From the NCBI GenBank assembly GCA_003153015.1, contig PMBS01000358.1:1-51815 (forward strand): a DNA stretch of 51,815 nt, in the 5' to 3' direction. Of this stretch, positions 23,085-32,733 are shown piece after piece; the stretch's first letter is position 1, and each line of letters opens with the position of its first letter. The notes under the pieces were generated by a model. It ran no database searches. It had not been told where the DNA came from and saw only the letters and a program-made list of their open reading frames with translations. The position numbers and the translations under genes were made by a program. The stretch comes from Myxococcales bacterium (GTDB lineage: Bacteria; Myxococcota_A; Polyangia; Fen-1088).

Positions 23085-25340
23085 ATGCGCAGAATGGCCC
23101 GTTTCCTGGTGGTTTTTCTCGCCGGTGTGGCCATCCTGGCCTACCTGGCATCCAGCGCGGTCCAGCGGACTACGCGCCGGTGGTTCGAGGCTGACATCTC
23201 CCAGCGCATGGCCGGGCTGGCCCAGAAAACCCAGCCCGCGCTGCTAGCACGCTGGAGCGCAGGCACGCGCGAGCCCTTCGAGGCCATGCTGACCGACCTG
23301 GCCCGCGACGAGCGCATCACGGCAGCCGGGGCCTGCAGCCAGAACAACCAACTGCTGGCCCGCACGCCCGCCTTTCCCCGCGATCTGGGCTGCGCCGAGG
23401 TGAGGCAGCGCATGGCTGCCGAGCGCGAAGGCCAGCCCACCGCGCCCGGCCTGGTCTGGGGCACCAACTGGTCCCTGCCCGGCGGCAACGTGTACCTCAG
23501 CGCCATACCCGTGGTACGCGACGGTACCTCGCTTGGCCTGTTGCTGCTGGTGCACGATCTTTCCGCCATCGACCGGCGCGACGCGCGCCTGCGCCAGCTT
23601 CTGCTCATGGTGTTCGCCGGCCTCGCTCTCTGCGCCGCGCTGGTCACGGTGATCGCGGCCCGACTTTCGTGGCGTGGTTTCCGCAAGGAACTGCGCCGCT
23701 TCATTCTGGGGGAGTCGCGGCGCAAGGAATTCTTGCCCATCGTGGCTGACGTGCGCGAGCTGGTCGAGCGCATCGCCGCCGAGCGCGAGATGGACGGCCC
23801 GGCCAGTGCGTGGAACCCGCAACATCTCAAGCAGGCGTTGGTGCGCCACTTCCCCGGGGAAAAGGTGATGGTGCTGGCCAACCGCGAGCCCTATATCCAC
23901 GAACGCGGCAGCGATGGCGCGGTTGTGATTCGCCATCCCGCCAGCGGCCTGGTCGCCGCCATCGAGCCGGTGTTGCGCGCCTGCTCGGGCGTGTGGATCG
24001 CCCATGGCAGCGGCTCGGCCGACCGCACGGTGGTGGACGACAAGGATCACGTGCGCGTGCCGCCCGGCGAGGAATCATATGTCTTGCGCCGGGTGTGGCT
24101 GTCCGAGCAGGAAGAACGCGGCTACTACTACGGCCTGGCCAACGAGGGTCTGTGGCCGCTGTGCCACTTGGCCCACGCGCGGCCCATCTTCCGCAGCACC
24201 GACTGGGCCACCTACGAAGCCGTCAATCGCCGTTTCGCCGAGGCGGTGTGCGACGAAGCCGAGGGCGAGGACCCCGTGGTTCTGGTGCAGGACTATCACT
24301 TCGCCTTGGTGCCGCGCCTGGTGCGCGAGCGACGGCCACGCGCCACCATCATCACCTTCTGGCACATCCCGTGGCCCAACGGCGAGCACTTCGGCATCTG
24401 CCCTTGGCGGGGCGCGATCCTGCAGGGCATGCTTGGCAGCAGCATCCTCGGCTTCCACACGCGACAGCACTGCAACAACTTCCTCGACTCGGTGGATCGC
24501 TACCTGGAGGCGCGCATCGATCGGGAACAGAACGCGGTGGTGCAACACGGACGCGCGACCTTGGTGCGGCCCTACCCCATTTCCATCGAGTGGCCCAACC
24601 GTTGGGTCGCGAGCGCGCCGCCGGTTGCCGACTGTCGGCGTGGGGTGCGCCAGGAGCTGGGTCTACGCGACGATGCCCTGCTCGGCCTGGGCGTGGATCG
24701 GCTCGACTACACCAAGGGCATCGAAGAGCGCCTGCTCACGGTGGAGCGCTTCTTGGAACGCTTCCCCTCCTACGCCGGCCGCTTCAGCTTCGTGCAAATG
24801 GCAGCGCCCAGCCGAACCCTCATCGAACGCTACCGCCAGCTCGACGAAACCGTGGAGCGAACCGCGGCGCGCATCAACCAGCGCTTCGGCGAGGGCGCCT
24901 ATCAGCCCATCATTCTTCTGCGTGCCCACCACGAGCCGCCCGAGGTCTTCCGTTACTACCGCGCCGCTGACCTGTGCTACGTCAGCAGTCTGCACGATGG
25001 CATGAACCTGGTGGCCAAGGAATTTGCGGCGGCACGCGACGACGAGCGCGGCGTGCTGCTGTTGAGCCAGTTCACCGGCGCCGCGCGCGAAATGTCGGAG
25101 GCTTTGGTGGTCAACCCCTATGACCTGGAAGAAGCCAGCGCCGCCATGGCGCGGGCGTTGGCCATGCCCCCCGAGGAGCAGCGCGAGCGCATGCGTGCCA
25201 TGCGCGCCTTCTTGGCCGAGTTCAACGTCTACCGCTGGGCCGGCCGCATGCTCATGGACGCGGCCCGTCTGCGCCGCAAGGGAAGCCTGTTGAGCCGCAG
25301 CAGTGACGAGGTTTCGCTTATGCCCGGCCTGGTGAAATGA
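23085..25340 (+). CDS. otsA: Trehalose-6-phosphate synthase fused to a membrane sensor-like domain
   Basis: The C-terminal part (about 258-735) is a GT20 glycosyltransferase that makes trehalose-6-phosphate from UDP-glucose and glucose-6-phosphate. Diagnostic segments are [49 protein letters not shown] and [18 protein letters not shown]. Unlike the roughly 470-residue OtsA of E. coli it has about 250 extra N-terminal residues. These are a membrane helix (5-25), an extracytoplasmic region with three Cys (26-170), a second helix (171-193) and a basic, helical linker. This layout resembles a chemoreceptor-like input domain. GGAG 7 bases before the ATG supports the start. otsB overlaps its end (ATGA). 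An inverted repeat precedes it. Confidence 0.93.
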   Translation: MRRMARFLVVFLAGVAILAYLASSAVQRTTRRWFEADISQRMAGLAQKTQPALLARWSAGTREPFEAMLTDLARDERITAAGACSQNNQLLARTPAFPRDLGCAEVRQRMAAEREGQPTAPGLVWGTNWSLPGGNVYLSAIPVVRDGTSLGLLLLVHDLSAIDRRDARLRQLLLMVFAGLALCAALVTVIAARLSWRGFRKELRRFILGESRRKEFLPIVADVRELVERIAAEREMDGPASAWNPQHLKQALVRHFPGEKVMVLANREPYIHERGSDGAVVIRHPASGLVAAIEPVLRACSGVWIAHGSGSADRTVVDDKDHVRVPPGEESYVLRRVWLSEQEERGYYYGLANEGLWPLCHLAHARPIFRSTDWATYEAVNRRFAEAVCDEAEGEDPVVLVQDYHFALVPRLVRERRPRATIITFWHIPWPNGEHFGICPWRGAILQGMLGSSILGFHTRQHCNNFLDSVDRYLEARIDREQNAVVQHGRATLVRPYPISIEWPNRWVASAPPVADCRRGVRQELGLRDDALLGLGVDRLDYTKGIEERLLTVERFLERFPSYAGRFSFVQMAAPSRTLIERYRQLDETVERTAARINQRFGEGAYQPIILLRAHHEPPEVFRYYRAADLCYVSSLHDGMNLVAKEFAAARDDERGVLLLSQFTGAAREMSEALVVNPYDLEEASAAMARALAMPPEEQRERMRAMRAFLAEFNVYRWAGRMLMDAARLRRKGSLLSRSSDEVSLMPGLVK

Positions 25341-26086
25341 AGTCGCTCCTCGCACCACAGAATCGTCCGGCCCTACGCCGTTTGGTGCGCGGCCGCGTGC
25401 TGCTCGCCTTCGACTTCGACGGCACCCTGGCGCCTATCGTGGCGGATCCAGCGCGCGCATACTTGCGGCCGCAAACCCGCCGGTTGTTGACGGATGTGGC
25501 ACGGAAGTACCCCTGCGTGGTGATTTCCGGCCGCAGCCGCGCGGATGTGGCCCGTCACCTGGCCGGAATCCCTTTGCGCCAGGTGTTCGGTAACCATGGC
25601 ATCGAACCATCGCCCGCCTTGCCCGCAGCACGACGGGCGGTTAGGCGCTGGCTTGCTGGTTTGCTGCCAAGGCTTGCGCGCGTGCCTGGGATTATCTTTG
25701 ACAACAAGGGCGCGACTCTGGCCATCCACTATCGAAAGGCACGCAATCGGCCCGCCGCCCTCAAGGCGATCTCGGCCGCCATTGCCGATCTTGCTGACGC
25801 CCGCGTGCTCAAGGGGATTCTAGCGGTGGATCTTCTTCCGGTGGGTGCGCCCAATAAGGCCACGGCTCTCCAATCAGAATTGCGACGTTTAGGCTGTCAA
25901 GCCGCTCTGTATTTGGGCGACGACCAGACCGACGAGGATGTCTTCGCACTCAGCCGGCGGCTGCCCCTGCTGGCGGTCCGCGTGGGGCACAAGCCACGCA
26001 GTCTTGCGCCGTACTACCTGCCTAGCCAGGACGACGTGGATGCGCTGCTGGCGAAGCTGCTGGATCTGCGATCAGCATGCGACTGA
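25337..26086 (+). CDS. otsB: Trehalose-6-phosphate phosphatase
   Basis: A HAD-superfamily phosphatase (249 aa) that dephosphorylates trehalose-6-phosphate to trehalose. Motif I is AFDFDGTLAPI, with nucleophile Asp26 and acid Asp28. CVVISGRSRADV is motif II. LYLGDDQTDEDVF is motif IV, with the metal-binding Asp pair and the TDE signature of trehalose phosphatases. The ATG overlaps the otsA stop (ATGA), giving coupled translation. A hairpin follows its stop. Confidence 0.95.
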   Translation: MKSLLAPQNRPALRRLVRGRVLLAFDFDGTLAPIVADPARAYLRPQTRRLLTDVARKYPCVVISGRSRADVARHLAGIPLRQVFGNHGIEPSPALPAARRAVRRWLAGLLPRLARVPGIIFDNKGATLAIHYRKARNRPAALKAISAAIADLADARVLKGILAVDLLPVGAPNKATALQSELRRLGCQAALYLGDDQTDEDVFALSRRLPLLAVRVGHKPRSLAPYYLPSQDDVDALLAKLLDLRSACD

Positions 26087-26102
26087 AAGGGCGCTGAAGC
26101 TG

Positions 26103-26122
26103 TTCGCCCCAGAATGGGCGAA
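26103..26122 (+). terminator. Hairpin after otsAB
   Basis: TTCGCCC (26103-26109) and GGGCGAA (26116-26122) are perfect 7-base arms with a 6-base loop, 16 bases after the otsB stop. No T tract follows. Probable transcript end. Confidence 0.5.
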
Positions 26123-26181
26123 GGGCGGGCTCAGGACGGGCACCTTTTGCTGGAATTCGGAGCAGGTGCGTCTCGCCCGCA

Positions 26182-27732
26182 TCACATCTTGTGTGGGGGC
26201 GACCTGCGGTCGCCCCACCGGCGCCCGCCCCCCGCTCCGCGCAGCCACTGGCCTCCCCGTCTGGAGTGTCGCAGGCTCATGAGCAGGCCCGTGCCTCCCA
26301 CGACTAGTCCGAGCAAGAGTGGAAACAGTGAGCGCTGGGGTGGCAGTCCGAGTGCCAGTCCCAGGTTGGTCGCGGCCCCGCCGCAGCTATCGCAGTAGCG
26401 AGCGCCTGCTGCCATCCGGCCTTCGCGGAAGGCAGGCCAGAAGAGCTGCGAGAACGGCTTGGCAACTTCGTCGGGCGTCATCGCGTACGTGCTGACCGCG
26501 ATCCCGGTCAGCAACACCCCGCCCAAGAGTGCGGCCAGGGCCAAGCGCCGCAAGAAACCCCAAAGGACATCGAAGAGGGGAGCAAGACCCAGCGCGAGAA
26601 AGGGAAGCGCGATGGTCAGGTGGCGAGGCCCGTAGGTGTACCCGCCTTGCCAGTAGGCATAGGAGGCGTTGAGCAGGATCGTGTAGGCGATCACCAGCAG
26701 ACTCAGGATCGCGACCCTTCGCCCGCGTGCGCGCGCGATCGAAATCCCATGCCCGACCAAACCAAGGAGCAACAAGGGGGCAGTGTAAAGGAGGCTGCGC
26801 GGGCCGATCAGCAAGCCGTACAGGGCATCGGCGCGCGGCCGGGTCACGCCGAACAGGCCCGATCGCATGCCGTCAAACAACTGGACGCTGGCGTAGCCCA
26901 GGTGAAACGGCGATCCAAACGCCGCCAGGTTGTAGGCACCCAAGACCAGCGCCGTGGCGGTGGCCGCCGCGGCGTACGCTGCCAGTTGCAGGACCCAACG
27001 CGACCACGGCCGCAACTTCCAAACCAGAAATATGGTGAGCAAGACCGCCGCCGGCGCGGCTGGGAATTCGGTGACCACGGCCCACCCTGTCGCCAGCCCG
27101 GCCAAGAGCGCCGCTCGGGTGGCACCTTTCAGCGGCGGCTGCCGGGCAAGGGTCATGACTCCCTTTGCGCCATAGAGGAGACAGAATGCCGACAATACAT
27201 GGCCCCAGAAGAGCCCAGCGTAGGCCCATATGGGTGAGGTCAACCCGAGGGCCACGGCCGCAAATGTGGCGCCCTTGCGGGAAAAACCACGGCCGATGGA
27301 CCAGTCGAAGAGCACAAGGCACATGAGCAGTGCAGGCAAGGTTGCGACCCACGCGGTGGCGAGGTGCACTTGCGCCAACAAGCCCGGATTGCTGACCGCA
27401 TCGATGCCCAAGAAGCGCAGCCCTACCCTTGCCAACGCGAGGACGGGCAAGGCGGTCAGGGATGAGCCAGGAGCCTTCTCGGAGTAGTGATGGCCACGGT
27501 AAAAGGCCTTGTCGATGGTGTTGTCTTGGTAGGAGTCGATGGAGACCTTGGCCTGCTCCAACAGGGCGCGATCCAGGTCAAACCGTGAAGCCTGGTTCGG
27601 CCCGCCACCTGAGTAGAAGTAGAAGAACGCGAAGCCGAGGAGCAGAGCCAACCACGCCCGTGTGCCAAGCCTGAGAAAGCGCCTATACCCAGCGGCTTTC
27701 TGGCAGGGGTTGGTCGTCTTGGGCTCGGGCAT
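26182..27732 (-). CDS. Polytopic membrane protein, GT-C-like
   Basis: A 516-residue integral membrane protein with about 11-12 hydrophobic segments. The first large loop holds YRGHHYSEKAPGSSLTALP. This motif (H-x-Y-S-E/D-K-A-P-G) is typical of a family of uncharacterised bacterial membrane proteins related to GT-C mannosyl/arabinosyl-transferases. Start at 27732 (MPEPKTT) is preferred over 27765 because a basic segment and the first membrane helix follow directly. The C-terminus is low-complexity Gly/Arg and runs through a hairpin at 26193-26218. Function unknown; a lipid-linked sugar transferase is possible. Confidence 0.75.
   Translation of the reverse strand: MPEPKTTNPCQKAAGYRRFLRLGTRAWLALLLGFAFFYFYSGGGPNQASRFDLDRALLEQAKVSIDSYQDNTIDKAFYRGHHYSEKAPGSSLTALPVLALARVGLRFLGIDAVSNPGLLAQVHLATAWVATLPALLMCLVLFDWSIGRGFSRKGATFAAVALGLTSPIWAYAGLFWGHVLSAFCLLYGAKGVMTLARQPPLKGATRAALLAGLATGWAVVTEFPAAPAAVLLTIFLVWKLRPWSRWVLQLAAYAAAATATALVLGAYNLAAFGSPFHLGYASVQLFDGMRSGLFGVTRPRADALYGLLIGPRSLLYTAPLLLLGLVGHGISIARARGRRVAILSLLVIAYTILLNASYAYWQGGYTYGPRHLTIALPFLALGLAPLFDVLWGFLRRLALAALLGGVLLTGIAVSTYAMTPDEVAKPFSQLFWPAFREGRMAAGARYCDSCGGAATNLGLALGLPPQRSLFPLLLGLVVGGTGLLMSLRHSRRGGQWLRGAGGGRRWGDRRSPPHKM
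26193..26218. terminator. GC-rich hairpin within the 3' end of the membrane-protein gene
   Basis: GTGGGGGCGACC (26193-26204) and GGTCGCCCCAC (26208-26218) form an 11-base stem with one bulged G and a 3-base loop. It spans the last codons of the minus-strand gene, between convergent genes, and may end transcription from either side. Confidence 0.5.
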
Positions 27733-27871
27733 GTGGTGGCGTCGCGAACTGCAAAGACGCGCCACATGATAGCCCGAGAAACCGAGTTTTCACCAAGGGG
27801 AATCGATGGGCAAACCGCGCCAGGTGTGCGCCAGCGCACAGGACAGTTTGATGGCCGCAGCCGCGCGCCCG

Positions 27872-27897
27872 GCCACGACCTTCTGCGGCTATCGCGG
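27872..27897 (+). repeat. 26-bp dispersed element, copy B
   Basis: Identical over 26 bases to copy A (9600-9625, opposite strand). It lies 80 bases upstream of the GPH symporter start. In this copy the same strand also has CCGCAG (27855-27860) just upstream, which could pair with CTGCGG inside the element. See the finding for the shared structure. Confidence 0.7.
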
Positions 27898-27977
27898 GAC
27901 TTGGGGGCTAGCGCGGGGATTGCTTGCGCGAACCAGGTTTGGTCTACTGGGCCCCCCTGTACCGGGAGGAGCGACGA

Positions 27978-29402
27978 ATGTCTATGACACCTGCGACCGC
28001 GGAAAGTGAAAAGCTCTCGTTCAAAGAGAAGTTCGGCTACGCCCTAGGCGACACGGCTTCCAACCTGTTCTGGATGACGTTCGTGTACTTCGGCACCTAC
28101 TTCTACACGGACGTGTTTGGGCTGGCGCCAGCGGCGATGGCCACCCTGTTCTTCGTGACCCGCATCTTGGACACAGTTTTCGATCCGGTGATGGGGATGC
28201 TGGCGGATCGGACCAACACGCGCTGGGGGAAGTTTCGGCCCTACCTCTTGTGGATGGTAGTGCCCTTTGGCGTGTGCGGCTCGCTGGCTTTCATCACGCC
28301 GCCCTTTGGCGCGGGCGGGAAGCTGGTCTGGGCCTATGTGACCTACGGACTCATCGGCCTGGTCTACAGTGCCATCAACCTGCCCTACTCGGCCATGCTG
28401 GGTGTCATCTCACCCAGCAGCGTGGAACGCACCAAGGCTTCCTCGTTCCGCTTCGTGGGCGCCTACTCCGCCGGTCTGGTGGTCAGCCTTTGCACCATGT
28501 ACCTGGTCGACTTCTTCGGCGGCCCGAGCAAGCAGACTGGCTTTGCCCTGACTGTCGGCCTGTACGCCCTGCTCGGCATGGTGATGTGGATTGTGTGCTT
28601 CGCCACCACGAAAGAGCGGGTCAAGCCCCCGGCGGGACAAGCGTCGTCGTTTCTGCGCGATCTCGGCGACGTGGTGACCAACGTGCCCTGGCTGGTGCTC
28701 TTCGTGCTCGGCATCGCCACCCTCAGCTACGTGTCCATCCGCAACGGGTGTTTCACCTATTACTTCAAGTACTACGTGGGCCAACAGACCGTCCTGGGCA
28801 TGAATCTGACAGCGAACGACATGCTGGGCGCTTTCCTGGTGGTGGGATCGCTAGCCACCCTGTTTGGGACATCCCTGGTTGCGCCGGTCGCCCAGCGCAT
28901 CGGCAAGAAGCCCCTGTACATGATCATGATGGGGATCTCGTCGGTGCTCACCATCTCGTTCTATTTCCTGCGGCCGCAGGACGTGATCGCGATGTTCGTG
29001 CTGCAGATTCTGGCCAACCTCATCATGGGCCCGACCGCGGCGCTGGTCTACGCCATGTACGCGGATGCGTCCGACTACTCGGAATGGAAGACCGGTCGCC
29101 GATCGACCGGTCTGGTGTTCGCGGCTTCGTCGTTCGCGCAAAAGATGGGCTGGACCGTGGGCGGCACGGTCACCGGTCTGATTTTGGCCGGATTCGGCTA
29201 TCAGGCCGAAATCAAGCAGACCGCCGAGACCCTGACCGGGCTCAAGCTACTGGTCAGTTTCATTCCCGCGGTGGGCAGCCTGCTGGCCACAATCCTGCCG
29301 CTGTTCTATTCGCTGAACGACAAGCGCATGAAGCAGATCGAGAAGGAACTGGCCGAACGGCGGGCTGGCCTGGCCGCGTCGACGATCCAGCAACCGAGCT
29401 AA
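27978..29402 (+). CDS. GPH-family sugar:cation symporter
   Basis: A 474-residue inner-membrane transporter of the glycoside-pentoside-hexuronide:cation family (MelB-like). It has about 12 hydrophobic segments, the N-terminal FGYALGDTASNLFWM, and the loops DPVMGMLADRTNTRWGKFRPYL and YADASDYSEWKTGRRSTG, both conserved in GPH proteins. Start at 27978 has GGGAGGAG 7 bases upstream; the frame opens at 27924 without support. The GH94 phosphorylase gene begins 13 bases after its stop, so it probably imports the disaccharide that the phosphorylase cleaves. Confidence 0.93.
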   Translation: MSMTPATAESEKLSFKEKFGYALGDTASNLFWMTFVYFGTYFYTDVFGLAPAAMATLFFVTRILDTVFDPVMGMLADRTNTRWGKFRPYLLWMVVPFGVCGSLAFITPPFGAGGKLVWAYVTYGLIGLVYSAINLPYSAMLGVISPSSVERTKASSFRFVGAYSAGLVVSLCTMYLVDFFGGPSKQTGFALTVGLYALLGMVMWIVCFATTKERVKPPAGQASSFLRDLGDVVTNVPWLVLFVLGIATLSYVSIRNGCFTYYFKYYVGQQTVLGMNLTANDMLGAFLVVGSLATLFGTSLVAPVAQRIGKKPLYMIMMGISSVLTISFYFLRPQDVIAMFVLQILANLIMGPTAALVYAMYADASDYSEWKTGRRSTGLVFAASSFAQKMGWTVGGTVTGLILAGFGYQAEIKQTAETLTGLKLLVSFIPAVGSLLATILPLFYSLNDKRMKQIEKELAERRAGLAASTIQQPS

Positions 29403-29415
29403 CCGGGGCGCCGTC

Positions 29416-31815
29416 ATGAGCAGCAAGAGCAAGGTGCTTTCGAATCCCTACGGCTACTTCGATACCGAGACGCGCGAATACGTCATCACCCGGCCCGACA
29501 CGCCCACGCCTTGGTTCAACTACCTGGGCGAGGGTCGCTACGGCGGCATCATCTCGAACGCGGGAGGCGGTTTTTCCTTTGATCGCGATCCCAAGAACCG
29601 CCGGGTTTCCCGCTACCGCTACAACGCCATCCCCATGGACCAGCCGGGCCGCTATGTCTACATCCGCGACATGGAGAGCGGAAAGTTCTGGAGCCCGACC
29701 TGGCAACCCACGCCCGGCGTGAAACTGTCGTCCTACGAATGCCGCCACGGCGCGGGCTACACCTGCATCGCCAGCACCCACAACGGCATCACCGCCAGCC
29801 TGCTTTGCTTCGTTCCGCCCGCGCCCAAAGACGAATCCTGCTCTTGTGAATTGTGGGTTTTCAACATCAAGAACACCGGCAAGAAGCCGCGCAAGCTGCG
29901 CACGTTTTCCTATATTGAGTTCAGCTTCAGCGACGCGCTCGGCGACCAGCTCAACCTCGACTGGTGCCAGCACATCCTGGAGGCCAGGGTCACAGACGGA
30001 ATCATCACCTCCAAGACGCGCTTCGCGCCGACTACCAATTTCTTCGGTTCCAGTGTCAAGCCGGCTGGCTTTGATACCGACCGGGAAGTATTTGTCGGCC
30101 GCTGGCGGGATCTGTCGAACCCCGAGGTGGTCGAGCGGGGCAAGCCCAGCAACATCGAAGCGCCCCGTGGCAACAACATCGGGTCGCTCTGCCACAATGT
30201 GACCCTGGACCCCGGACAGGAAAAGGAAATCGTCTTTGTCATGGGCGTGACCGACGAGCCGGCGCGGATTCCCGCGGTGGTGGCGCGTTTCACCAAGCCC
30301 CACAACGTGGTCGCCGCGTTCGCGGACTTGCGCGCCGATTGGGACGCCTACCTGGGGCGCTTCACGGTCGACACGCCCGACCCGGTCGTCAATGCGATGT
30401 TGAACGTCTGGAATCCCATCCAGTGTCGCACCACACTCTTCTGGTCGCGCTTTGTTTCCGCGTACGAAACCGGCACGGGCCGAGGCATGGGGACGCGCGA
30501 TTCGGCGCAAGACACCCTGGGCACTGTGCACAACGCCCCTGACCGCGCGCGGGCGACGCTCAGTATGCTCTGGCATCTGCAATATCAGGATGGACACACC
30601 TGGCACCAGGTGCTGCCCCTGACCGGCGAGGGCGGCCCGGGACTCGCCGCTGAGTTTCCGGCCTGGCCACAGTGGTTCTGTGACGATCACTTGTGGTTGA
30701 TTCTCGGTGTGTGCGCGTATTTGCGCGAGACCGGCGATCTCGCCTATCTCGACGAAAAGATCGACTACACCGATGGCGGCAGCGACAGCGTATGGAACCA
30801 CATGCTGCGCGCGATAGACTTCACCCTGCAGCACCGCGGTCCCCAGGGGCTGCCACGCATGGGTTTTTCCGATTGGGACGACACCATGAACGTGGACCAT
30901 GGCAGTGGCAAGGCCGAGAGCGTGTGGTGCGGGCAACAATTCTGCCGGGCCCTGCTCGATCTGGCCGAGCTGTCGGATCATTTGCACAATGCCGACGAGG
31001 CAAAACGCTTTCGTGCCCTGCATGCGGAGATGGCGGCCATCATTAATAAGGTGGCATGGGACGGCGACTGGTACGCGCGCGCCTTTGACGACGAAGGCAA
31101 GCCGATCGGGGTGAAGAGCGAGACTCACCAACGGATCGCGCTCAACACGCAAACCTGGGCGGTGATCGGCGAAGCGGCGCCAGTCGAGCGCGGCCGGCGC
31201 GCCATGGAACAGGCGCACGAGAAGCTCAACAGCAAGTTTGGACTGGCCCTGTTGTGGCCGTCTTATACCGAGGGCGACCAGCGCGTGCGCGGAACCACCA
31301 CCTATCCGCCCGGGGCCAAAGAAAATGGCGGCATCTTCTGTCACGCCAACACCTGGGCCATTGTGGCTGCAGCCAAGCTCGGCATGGCGGAACGGGCGAT
31401 GCAGTACTACCTGCAGATTACACCTTTCATGCGCCGGGATGTCGACGTCATGAAGGTCGAGCCCTATGTCTACTGTGGCAACGTCACTGGCCCTGAGCAC
31501 AAGCAATACGGCTATGCCCGCAACGCGTGGCTATCCGGCACGGCATCGTGGACCTATGTCGCCGGGACCCAGTGGATCCTCGGCATCCGACCGACCTATG
31601 CCGGGTTGATGATCGCACCGGTCATTCCCGAAAAGTGGAAGGGCTTCAAAGCCACGCGCCTCTATCGGGGAGTGCGCTACCTGATTGAGGTCAAGCGCAC
31701 CGGCAAGGGCTCAGGCGTCCAACTCACCGTCGACGGGCACACCATCGCTGGCAGCGTGATTCCCTTGCCAGCCGCGGGAACCAAGGAGGTCAAGGTCGAG
31801 GTGAAGTTGGGCTGA
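29416..31815 (+). CDS. GH94 disaccharide phosphorylase (cellobiose-phosphorylase-like)
   Basis: A 799-residue inverting phosphorylase that splits a beta-linked disaccharide with phosphate, yielding a sugar-1-phosphate. The N-terminal beta-sandwich starts NPYGYFDTETREYVITRPDTP. The catalytic (alpha/alpha)6 barrel contains GTRDSAQDTLG and LPRMGFSDWDDTMNVD, where Asp486 aligns with the GH94 general acid. KVEPYVYCGNV and SGTASWTYVAG near the C-terminus complete the pattern. No signal peptide, so it acts in the cytoplasm on sugar brought in by the adjacent GPH symporter. The family includes cellobiose, chitobiose, cellodextrin and cellobionate phosphorylases; DWDD instead of the common DWND means I do not fix the substrate. 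Confidence 0.92.
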   Translation: MSSKSKVLSNPYGYFDTETREYVITRPDTPTPWFNYLGEGRYGGIISNAGGGFSFDRDPKNRRVSRYRYNAIPMDQPGRYVYIRDMESGKFWSPTWQPTPGVKLSSYECRHGAGYTCIASTHNGITASLLCFVPPAPKDESCSCELWVFNIKNTGKKPRKLRTFSYIEFSFSDALGDQLNLDWCQHILEARVTDGIITSKTRFAPTTNFFGSSVKPAGFDTDREVFVGRWRDLSNPEVVERGKPSNIEAPRGNNIGSLCHNVTLDPGQEKEIVFVMGVTDEPARIPAVVARFTKPHNVVAAFADLRADWDAYLGRFTVDTPDPVVNAMLNVWNPIQCRTTLFWSRFVSAYETGTGRGMGTRDSAQDTLGTVHNAPDRARATLSMLWHLQYQDGHTWHQVLPLTGEGGPGLAAEFPAWPQWFCDDHLWLILGVCAYLRETGDLAYLDEKIDYTDGGSDSVWNHMLRAIDFTLQHRGPQGLPRMGFSDWDDTMNVDHGSGKAESVWCGQQFCRALLDLAELSDHLHNADEAKRFRALHAEMAAIINKVAWDGDWYARAFDDEGKPIGVKSETHQRIALNTQTWAVIGEAAPVERGRRAMEQAHEKLNSKFGLALLWPSYTEGDQRVRGTTTYPPGAKENGGIFCHANTWAIVAAAKLGMAERAMQYYLQITPFMRRDVDVMKVEPYVYCGNVTGPEHKQYGYARNAWLSGTASWTYVAGTQWILGIRPTYAGLMIAPVIPEKWKGFKATRLYRGVRYLIEVKRTGKGSGVQLTVDGHTIAGSVIPLPAAGTKEVKVEVKLG

Positions 31816-31826
31816 GGACGTTCAGG

Positions 31827-32354
31827 CTACGGCATGGTGCAGGTGATGGAAGTCGTGTCCCCATAGCACCCCGCTCCTTCGCTCCGAGGGCAAACGCACT
31901 CGCAGGCATCGCTGCAACCGGCTCCCAAGTCCTCGCAAGACGGAGGCCCCTGAGAGACGCCGACAGCGCCCGGAATCCACTGAACGCACACCTGGCCAGT
32001 GTGGCACGTCTGCGTGCCGCAACCCCACTCCGCAGGGCCGTCCTGCGTGGCTAGGGCGTCTTTGAGGGTCGCGTCGAGCGTAGTTCCCGCCGCCTCCGGA
32101 GCATCTCCGACCTCGATCTCAGCGGGGCGAATATCCACGGTCGCATCAGGTGTGACAAACAGACCATCTGCGGAAGCCATGGGGGCAAGGTCTGGGATGG
32201 TATCGAGGCTGGGGGCGTTCGGGAGGTCAGCGACCACCGAGGGGCCGTCCGGGATTCCCACATCCTTGTTGCTGCTGCTGCTGCCGCAGCCCACGAGCAG
32301 AAGCGAGGTAGCAAGGAGCACCAAAACAAAAGGAATCTGAGCCAGTCTAGTCAT
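31827..32354 (-). CDS. Cys-rich lipoprotein, unknown
   Basis: A 175-residue lipoprotein with lipobox LLLVGCGSSSS. An acidic, Pro/Asp-rich linker follows, then a C-terminal module with about ten Cys (EWGCGTQTCHTGQVCVQW, CSDACECVCPRSEGAGCYGD). The Cys pattern resembles the small disulphide-rich domains common on surface proteins of myxobacteria. The ATG at 32354 has GGAG 8 bases upstream; an earlier opening at 32480 is unsupported. Function unknown. Confidence 0.78.
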   Translation of the reverse strand: MTRLAQIPFVLVLLATSLLLVGCGSSSSNKDVGIPDGPSVVADLPNAPSLDTIPDLAPMASADGLFVTPDATVDIRPAEIEVGDAPEAAGTTLDATLKDALATQDGPAEWGCGTQTCHTGQVCVQWIPGAVGVSQGPPSCEDLGAGCSDACECVCPRSEGAGCYGDTTSITCTMP

Positions 32355-32509
32355 CTTGTTCTCCACCTCATATCCGTCGGAGACTGAGGGCGTGACAGAC
32401 AGAGATCCTACGCGGTTTCGAGGCAGAGAAGTCCAGATTCTTGCTTGACACATCGAGCCCACGGCGGGCAGCCCGTCCACGCCTCCCCACGCCGAGACTT
32501 GAAAGTAGT

Positions 32510-32528
32510 TAGTATCAGTGTGATACTA
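32510..32528. promoter_or_regulatory. Palindromic operator at the hicAB module
   Basis: TAGTATCA-GTG-TGATACTA is a perfect inverted repeat with 8-base arms, extended by AGT/ACT with one bulge. It sits directly before and over the first codons of the HicA frame. HicB antitoxins with a ribbon-helix-helix bind such repeats to repress their own operon; assignment here is inference. Confidence 0.65.
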
Positions 32529-32733
32529 CTATCCGGCGCCACGGAAACTTCGGGAACTGATTGCTGATCTCAAGCGAGCCGGTTTCGTTCAGGAGCCAGC
32601 CCGCGGGAGCCATCGCAAATTTCGCCATCCAAAAGGCGTCACCGCGGTGCTATCCGGGCACAGCGAGGGAGCGGACGCACTTCCCTACCAGGAACGCCAC
32701 GTCCACCGGGTCATCGAGGAGAGCCGCAAATGA
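32524..32733 (+). CDS. hicA: HicA-type mRNA interferase toxin, no canonical start codon
   Basis: The frame reads PRKLRELIADLKRAGFVQEP, then ARGSHRKFRHPKGVTAVLSG and ends RHVHRVIEESRK. This is the full double-stranded-RNA-binding-like fold of HicA, with the catalytic His in G-S-H. It ends at TGA 32731-32733, overlapping the hicB ATG (ATGA). A TGA at 32521-32523 closes the frame upstream, and no ATG, GTG or TTG occurs before the conserved start of the fold. Translation would need a non-standard codon (CTG 32557 or ATT 32560 would lose the N-terminus), or the gene has lost its start. HicA cleaves mRNA; the antitoxin is next door. The coordinates given are the open frame. Confidence 0.75.
   Translation, partial: YYYPAPRKLRELIADLKRAGFVQEPARGSHRKFRHPKGVTAVLSGHSEGADALPYQERHVHRVIEESRK

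Noticed and set aside
26114-26398. Short plus-strand frames after otsB
   Set aside because: They cover the terminator hairpins and the antisense of the membrane-protein gene.
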